Below are positions 5,037 through 8,593 of a stretch of 8,593 nt of DNA, piece by piece (position 1 is the stretch's first letter; the number at the start of each line of letters is the position of its first letter). The stretch lies in assembly GCA_033765345.1 (NCBI GenBank), contig JANRIC010000045.1:1-8593 (forward strand). The letters run 5' to 3'. Source of the DNA: JANRIC01 sp033765345 (GTDB lineage Bacteria > Bacteroidota > Bacteroidia > Cytophagales > Microscillaceae). The position numbers and the translations under genes are program-made. Under the pieces are notes generated by a model that saw only the letters and a program-made list of their open reading frames with translations, had not been told where the DNA came from and made no database searches.

Positions 5037-7316
5037 ATGAAAAAATTAAGTATACTCCTATATATCATTATTTATATCATTTTCTTTTTCCAGGGCTCAA
5101 TATACGCACTGAACCACGAAGGAAGCATACAGGGGCAAGTCTACGACGCTGAAAGCAAAGAACCCTTGCTGGGTGTTAATGTCCTGATCAAAGAAAATAA
5201 TCAGGTAGTTGTGAGCAATCCTTTTGGAATATTCAACATTGCCCATTTAGCTGCCGGAAAATACACACTACAGATTTCATACATCGGCTACAGCACCCTT
5301 GAGCAAGAAGTAGAAGTGACCGATAGTCAAACGAGTTTTGTCAAAATTGCCCTGGAATCTACTGCCCTGCGCCTGGAAGACATCACCGTGGAGGCAGGTA
5401 GAGCACAAAACCTCAATACCATCAATGCCATTGACATCCAAATGCGCCCCGTGAATACTTCTCAAGACATTCTCCGCGTGGTGCCAGGCTTATTTATGGC
5501 ACAGCACGCCGGAGGAGGCAAGGCCGAACAGATTTTTCTTAGAGGTTTTGACATAGACCACGGCACGGATATTCAGCTCACGGCCGACGGCATCCCCGTA
5601 AATATGGTCTCACACGCACACGGACAAGGTTATTCGGATTTGCACTTCCTGATTCCTGAATTGGTAGAAACGGTTGCTTTTGACAAAGGAATGTATTATG
5701 CCGATAAAGGTAATTTTAATACCGCCGGATTTGCGGATTTCCGCACACGCAATGTATTGGATAAAAGTATGATCAAGCTCGAAGGCGGCCAATACGACAG
5801 CTTCCGCACCGTAGCCCTTATTGATTTACTGGGCAAAAAAGCCAAAGAAAACAACCAGAATGCCTACATCGGTGCAGAATATAGCTTTAGCAATAATTAT
5901 TTTGACAGTCCGCAAAATTTCAATCGCTTGAATCTTTTTGCCAAATACCATCATTACCTGGATCAAAATAAGATTCTTTCGCTGTCACTTTCTACTTTCC
6001 GCAGCAAGTGGGATGCTTCCGGGCAAATCCCCGAAAGAGCTGTCAGTCAAGGCATTATCGGGCGATTCGGTGCCATTGACGATACCGAAGGCGGCGAAAC
6101 CTCCCGCAGTAACCTCAATGTGCAGTTTACCCAATTGCTCAACCCTCAAACCACGATACAGCACCAGATTTTTGTCTCCAAGTATGATTTTGAATTGTAC
6201 TCCAATTTTACATTTTTCCTCGAAGACCCCGAAAACGGCGACCAAATCCGACAAAAAGAAGATCGGATTCTTTATGGCTATCGAGGGGCTGTCGAGCACG
6301 AACTGTCTCTGGGCAATAGCTCTTTAATCTCAGAATTCGGGGTAGACATCCGCAGAGATGAAGTGAGAAATAATGAACTGAGCCGCTCTTTTGGGAGAAA
6401 AACTACCCTGGAAAACCTTGCCCTGGGTGAAGTCAATGAAAATAACCTAGGCATGTATCTTCGAGAGACTTTTTATATCAATCCTAAGTTCAGCGTTCAG
6501 GGAGCTTTGCGTTTGGATTATTTTCAGTTTTCTTATGTCAATGCCCTCAGCAATACCTTTGAGCGACAAACAGAAAGCAAAGCCCTCCTATTGCCCAAAC
6601 TAAACATCAACTATGATATTTCTCCCAAAGTAAGCCTCTACCTCAAAACAGGCATCGGCTTTCACTCCAACGATACCCGCGTGGTAGTAGCCCAAGAAGG
6701 AAGGGAAATTCTGCCCAAAGCTTACGGCTCCGACCTCGGTATTGTCTTCAAACCTTATGACCGACTTCTGATTCAGGCGGCTGCTTGGTATTTGCGTCTG
6801 GATCAAGAATTTGTCTATGTAGGCGATGCCGCCGTCGTAGAGCCTAGCGGCGAAACCGAAAGAAACGGAATTGATATTTCGCTGCGTTGGCAACTCACCG
6901 ACTGGCTTTTTGCGGATGCCGACCTCAACCTGACCCAAGCCAAAGCTTTGAATACTCCCGAAAACGAAGACAACATTCCGCTTGCGCCCACTTTTACAAG
7001 CATCGGCGGCTTGAGCTTCCAATTCAAAAACGGCCTGAACGGCTCTTTGCGCTATCGATATCTGGACGACCGCCCCGCCAATGAAGACAACAGCACAGTA
7101 GCAGAAGGGTATTTCCTGATGGATGCCGTGCTGAGGTTTACACGTCCACGCTACCAAATTGGGTTTACCGTAGAAAACCTCCTCAACCGCGACTGGAAAG
7201 AAGCACAGTTTGATACCGAATCACGCCTTTTTGAAGAAGCAGAACCCGTTTCAGAAATACATTTTACCCCAGGGACTCCCTTCTTTCTGAGAGGCTCTGT
7301 AAGTTTTTTCTTTTAA
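5037..7316 (+). CDS. TonB-dependent outer-membrane receptor with carboxypeptidase-regulatory-like N-terminal domain
   Basis: This is an outer-membrane beta-barrel that imports a ligand using energy passed on by TonB. I place the start at the ATG at 5037 (759 aa), because MKKLSILLYIIIYIIFFFQG then forms a normal signal peptide; upstream GTG 4992 and ATG 5001 are in frame but would add an odd extension. Domains: carboxypeptidase-regulatory-like fold at about 29-107 (IQGQVYDAESKEPLLGVNVL, typical of Bacteroidota receptors), TonB-box-like EDITVEA (114-120), plug at about 125-240, and barrel from about 245 to the end, closing with SVSFFF and the C-terminal aromatic residue needed for barrel insertion. 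The plug contains FLRGFDIDHGTDI (167-179) and SHAHGQGYSDLHFLIPE (192-208). I recall this motif from a distinct receptor subgroup in several phyla whose substrate I do not know. No SusD-like partner lies nearby, which argues against glycan import. The His-rich upstream neighbour suggests a metal ligand. Confidence 0.93.
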   Translation: MKKLSILLYIIIYIIFFFQGSIYALNHEGSIQGQVYDAESKEPLLGVNVLIKENNQVVVSNPFGIFNIAHLAAGKYTLQISYIGYSTLEQEVEVTDSQTSFVKIALESTALRLEDITVEAGRAQNLNTINAIDIQMRPVNTSQDILRVVPGLFMAQHAGGGKAEQIFLRGFDIDHGTDIQLTADGIPVNMVSHAHGQGYSDLHFLIPELVETVAFDKGMYYADKGNFNTAGFADFRTRNVLDKSMIKLEGGQYDSFRTVALIDLLGKKAKENNQNAYIGAEYSFSNNYFDSPQNFNRLNLFAKYHHYLDQNKILSLSLSTFRSKWDASGQIPERAVSQGIIGRFGAIDDTEGGETSRSNLNVQFTQLLNPQTTIQHQIFVSKYDFELYSNFTFFLEDPENGDQIRQKEDRILYGYRGAVEHELSLGNSSLISEFGVDIRRDEVRNNELSRSFGRKTTLENLALGEVNENNLGMYLRETFYINPKFSVQGALRLDYFQFSYVNALSNTFERQTESKALLLPKLNINYDISPKVSLYLKTGIGFHSNDTRVVVAQEGREILPKAYGSDLGIVFKPYDRLLIQAAAWYLRLDQEFVYVGDAAVVEPSGETERNGIDISLRWQLTDWLFADADLNLTQAKALNTPENEDNIPLAPTFTSIGGLSFQFKNGLNGSLRYRYLDDRPANEDNSTVAEGYFLMDAVLRFTRPRYQIGFTVENLLNRDWKEAQFDTESRLFEEAEPVSEIHFTPGTPFFLRGSVSFFF

Positions 7317-7353
7317 AGTAGTTTGTTTGATTTTTATGATAAAGGTTCACTCG

Positions 7354-7388
7354 AAGAGCCGGGGGCAAAAGCTTCCGGTTCTTTTATT
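7354..7388 (+). terminator. Rho-independent terminator after the TonB receptor
   Basis: Bases 7354-7366 pair with 7371-7383 to form a continuous 13-bp stem (including three G-T pairs) closed by an AAAA tetraloop, followed by TTTATT. It lies 37 nt after the receptor stop codon. It should end the His-rich/receptor transcript and leave the downstream lipoprotein gene with its own promoter or read-through. Confidence 0.85.
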
Positions 7389-7466
7389 GAACGCAGATTA
7401 AACTGATTAAAGGATTTCACGGATTGATGACACGGATTTTCAGAGATAAATTCGTTCAATCTGTGT
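7389..7466. repeat. GATT-phased intergenic repeat (ACGGATT type)
   Basis: Within this AT-rich spacer the word GATT recurs at 7396, 7405, 7413, 7422 and 7435. ACGGATT occurs twice 12 nt apart (7420 and 7432), and the ends carry related words GAACGCAGATT and CAATCTGTGTC. The minus strand reads ATCCGTGTCATC / ATCCGTGAAATC, a wording I know from short dispersed repeats in Bacteroidota and some other genomes. It is not coding. Confidence 0.5.
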
Positions 7467-7545
7467 CTTCTCCTTTCTAAAAATAATCTAAAGCTTGTGA
7501 GTTATTTCAGACGTTTTATGAGCATCTTTGCAGGAAAAAACAGTC

Positions 7546-8052
7546 GTGAAAAAATTACGCATCCTCTTTATCATCAGCCTTCTCTGGGCTTGCAACAAAC
7601 CCGTAAAACTTCCACTCGATATTCACCTCGCCGAATTACAAAAAAATGGACTTTTTGAGCAAAGTGAAGAAATCTCCATCCCTTACGACAAAATGTACAA
7701 AAAACCCAAAAAATACCTCGGACTCCCACTCAAAGAAATCCTGGCCGATCAGCTATGCCTCAAAAAAGTAGATCATACCCGCACCCGACTTATATTCCAA
7801 TGTAATGACAATTATGTAGTATCTATGCCCCTTGACAAAGCCCTGAGCAAGAATGCCTACATCGTCTACAAAGACCTGGAAGCTCCCCAAGGCAAAAACT
7901 GGATTGACATAAATAATCAAGGCAAAAAACAAACACCCGCACCCTATTATATGATCTGGAAAGATGCCCCCATCGAGGACAATAGCTTTGTATGGCCTTA
8001 TCAATTAACTACTATTCTGGTGGTGGAGATCAAAAAGACGGTGGGGGAATGA
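7546..8052 (+). CDS. Lipoprotein with a sulfite-oxidase-like (molybdopterin-oxidoreductase-type) fold, cofactor role doubtful
   Basis: I choose the GTG at 7546 as start (168 aa): it gives MKKLRILFIISLLWAC, a compact lipoprotein signal with Cys16, and an AGGA about 10 nt upstream. A TTG at 7528 in the same frame would add six residues before the positive N-region. The next residues NKPVK lack an acidic surface signal, so a periplasm-facing lipoprotein is expected. Motifs are KKYLGLPLKEIL, then LIFQCNDNYVVSMPLDKAL, YIVYKDLEAPQGKNW, APYYMIWKDAP and FVWPYQLTTI. The order 'GLPL-x-(D/E)(I/L)L ... DNYVVSMP ... APYYMIW ... WPYQL' resembles a domain I recall fused to the N-terminus of c-type cytochromes in Proteobacteria, similar to the molybdopterin-binding fold of sulfite oxidases. 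No cytochrome CXXCH motif is present here. Binding of a cofactor is not shown. It follows the receptor by 229 nt, past a terminator, so co-regulation is uncertain. Confidence 0.75.
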   Translation: MKKLRILFIISLLWACNKPVKLPLDIHLAELQKNGLFEQSEEISIPYDKMYKKPKKYLGLPLKEILADQLCLKKVDHTRTRLIFQCNDNYVVSMPLDKALSKNAYIVYKDLEAPQGKNWIDINNQGKKQTPAPYYMIWKDAPIEDNSFVWPYQLTTILVVEIKKTVGE

Positions 8053-8080
8053 GAGGCTTTGATAAATCCTAATTTTATTT

Positions 8081-8158
8081 TGTCATTCCAAACGATAGTG
8101 AGGAATCCTAGCGTCTGAGTTAAGAAGCATTAAGATTCCTCCTATCGTCGGAATAACA
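8081..8158. repeat. Palindromic intergenic repeat, TGTCATTCC...GGAATAACA type
   Basis: The left arm 8081-8110 (TGTCATTCCAAACGATAGTG, then AGGAATCCT) pairs with the right arm 8131-8158 (AAGATTCCTCCTATCGTCGG, then AATAACA) with few mismatches and a one-base offset. The centre is about 20 nt (AGCGTCTGAGTTAAGAAGCAT). It belongs by wording to a palindromic repeat type common between genes in Bacteroidota. It lies 28 nt past the lipoprotein stop and could also act as that gene's transcript end. Confidence 0.6.
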
Positions 8159-8203
8159 GTTCAGTCATAAGGTTTTATATTGAAATCAGGTTATTACAAC
8201 ACT

Positions 8204-8254
8204 TGTCATGGGTAGCGATAGCAAAGAATCTAAGCTTTTGTAAGCAAGATGACA
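8204..8254. repeat. Second TGTCAT...ATGACA palindromic element
   Basis: TGTCAT (8204-8209) and ATGACA (8249-8254) are exact inverted ends of a 51-nt element that also carries GCGATAGCAAAGAATCTAAG, a wording related to the preceding element. The inner arms pair less well than in the 8081-8158 copy, suggesting a more decayed or different member of the same repeat class. Confidence 0.45.
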
Positions 8255-8258
8255 GATC

Positions 8259-8291
8259 AACGACAAGATCGCTTCGAGCGATCTTGTCGTT
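8259..8291. repeat. Perfect 15-bp hairpin
   Basis: AACGACAAGATCGCT (8259-8273) and AGCGATCTTGTCGTT (8277-8291) are exact reverse complements around a TCG loop. Neither strand shows a T-run after the stem, so it is not a standard Rho-independent terminator. It probably belongs to the palindromic repeat cluster or acts as an mRNA-end barrier. Confidence 0.65.
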
Positions 8292-8324
8292 AATTCTCAG
8301 ATTTAACCCCCTCGCATTCAAAAA

Positions 8325-8504
8325 CCCTTAGCTATGCTGAAGAAACTCTTAGCTATGCTGAAGAAACTCTTAGCTATGCTGAAGAAACTCTTAGCTATGC
8401 TGAAGAAACTCTTAGCTATGCTGAAGAAACCCTTAGCTATGCTGAAGAAACTCTTAGCTATGCTGAAGAAACTCTTAGCTATGCTGAAGAAATTCTTAGC
8501 TAGT
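8325..8504. repeat. 21-bp tandem repeat array, eight full copies plus a partial ninth
   Basis: The unit CTCTTAGCTATGCTGAAGAAA repeats from 8325 to 8492 with a partial ninth copy to 8504. Copies 2-5, 7 and 8 are identical. Copies 1 and 6 begin CCC, and the ninth begins TTC and then diverges. The near-identity suggests recent expansion by slippage or recombination. Since 21 is a multiple of three, a frame from ATG 8334 to 8555 would encode MLKKLLA repeated eight times. The frames SYAEETL (plus strand) and SFFSIAK (minus strand) are also open, so the open frame may have no meaning. 21 bp is two helical turns of DNA. There are no spacers, so it is not a CRISPR array. Confidence 0.92.
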
Positions 8505-8593
8505 TTAATTCTATGTATACAGATAATTTATAGCCACTCGATGATACTATTTTGAGCAATTTAACGTATTAAACAAAAACTCTTTAACCAATT

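Larger units (their letters stand above)
8053..8593. other. Gene-free stretch built of repeats
   Basis: No convincing gene is present on either strand. The stretch contains two TGTCAT-ended palindromic elements, a perfect 15-bp hairpin and a 21-bp tandem array, listed separately. The pieces between them (8159-8203, 8292-8324 and 8505-8593) show nothing I can name. Confidence 0.7.

Noticed and set aside
4955..5152. Plus-strand open frame overlapping the receptor start
   Set aside because: It lies in another frame over the signal-peptide region of the receptor and has no protein-like features.
6600..7157. Long minus-strand open frame (185 codons) inside the TonB receptor gene
   Set aside because: It is fully contained in a well-supported receptor reading frame and shows no family motif of its own, so it is a shadow of codon use.
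7528..7545. TTG start at 7528 for the last lipoprotein
   Set aside because: The GTG at 7546 gives a compact lipoprotein signal and has an AGGA sequence upstream, which overlaps this extension.
8325..8504. CRISPR array
   Set aside because: The units are directly adjacent without spacers, and no cas-like gene is present.
8334..8555. Open frame encoding MLKKLLA repeats as a real gene
   Set aside because: A 21-bp unit keeps several frames open automatically; there is no ribosome site, no promoter and no non-repeat coding support. Kept as a finding but not called as a gene.

Overview
The window looks like chromosomal DNA of a member of the Bacteroidota. Evidence: AT-rich spacers, A-rich leaders without clear Shine-Dalgarno sites, a TTTG / TAnnTTTG promoter, a TonB-dependent receptor with an N-terminal carboxypeptidase-regulatory-like domain, several short lipoprotein signals, and palindromic intergenic repeats of the 'TGTCATTCC...' type. 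Genus cannot be resolved by reading alone.

Layout. (1) 1-783: an 11-bp inverted repeat, then a PIN-domain toxin-like gene with no conventional start codon, overlapped at its 3' end by a 56-residue ORF that may be its partner. (2) 784-1217: no convincing gene. It holds a degenerate three-copy repeat and a minus-strand terminator. (3) 1218-1598: a minus-strand hypothetical gene, divergent from the next cluster, with a small palindrome in the shared spacer. (4) 1724-4445: two DUF4331-type exported proteins that look like the N- and C-terminal halves of one family, a strong hairpin terminator, and a TPR lipoprotein. (5) 4496-7316: a histidine-rich membrane protein behind a near-consensus promoter that predicts a leaderless mRNA, then a TonB-dependent receptor with a SHAHGQGY plug motif and its own terminator. 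(6) 7317-8052: a short GATT-phased repeat and a lipoprotein resembling a domain usually joined to cytochrome c. (7) 8053-8593: no gene, but a run of palindromic repeats, a perfect 15-bp hairpin and an array of eight 21-bp tandem units.

How the genes may work together. From 1724 to 8052 every product is predicted to be exported or membrane-bound and all are on the plus strand: two DUF4331 proteins (one a possible surface lipoprotein), a periplasmic TPR lipoprotein, a His-rich membrane protein, an outer-membrane TonB receptor with a His-containing plug, and a redox-domain-like lipoprotein. The best guess is a cell-envelope uptake or processing system for a metal or metal-bound ligand. The substrate is not shown by the sequence, and the grouping rests on strand, spacing and shared location, with at least two internal terminators.
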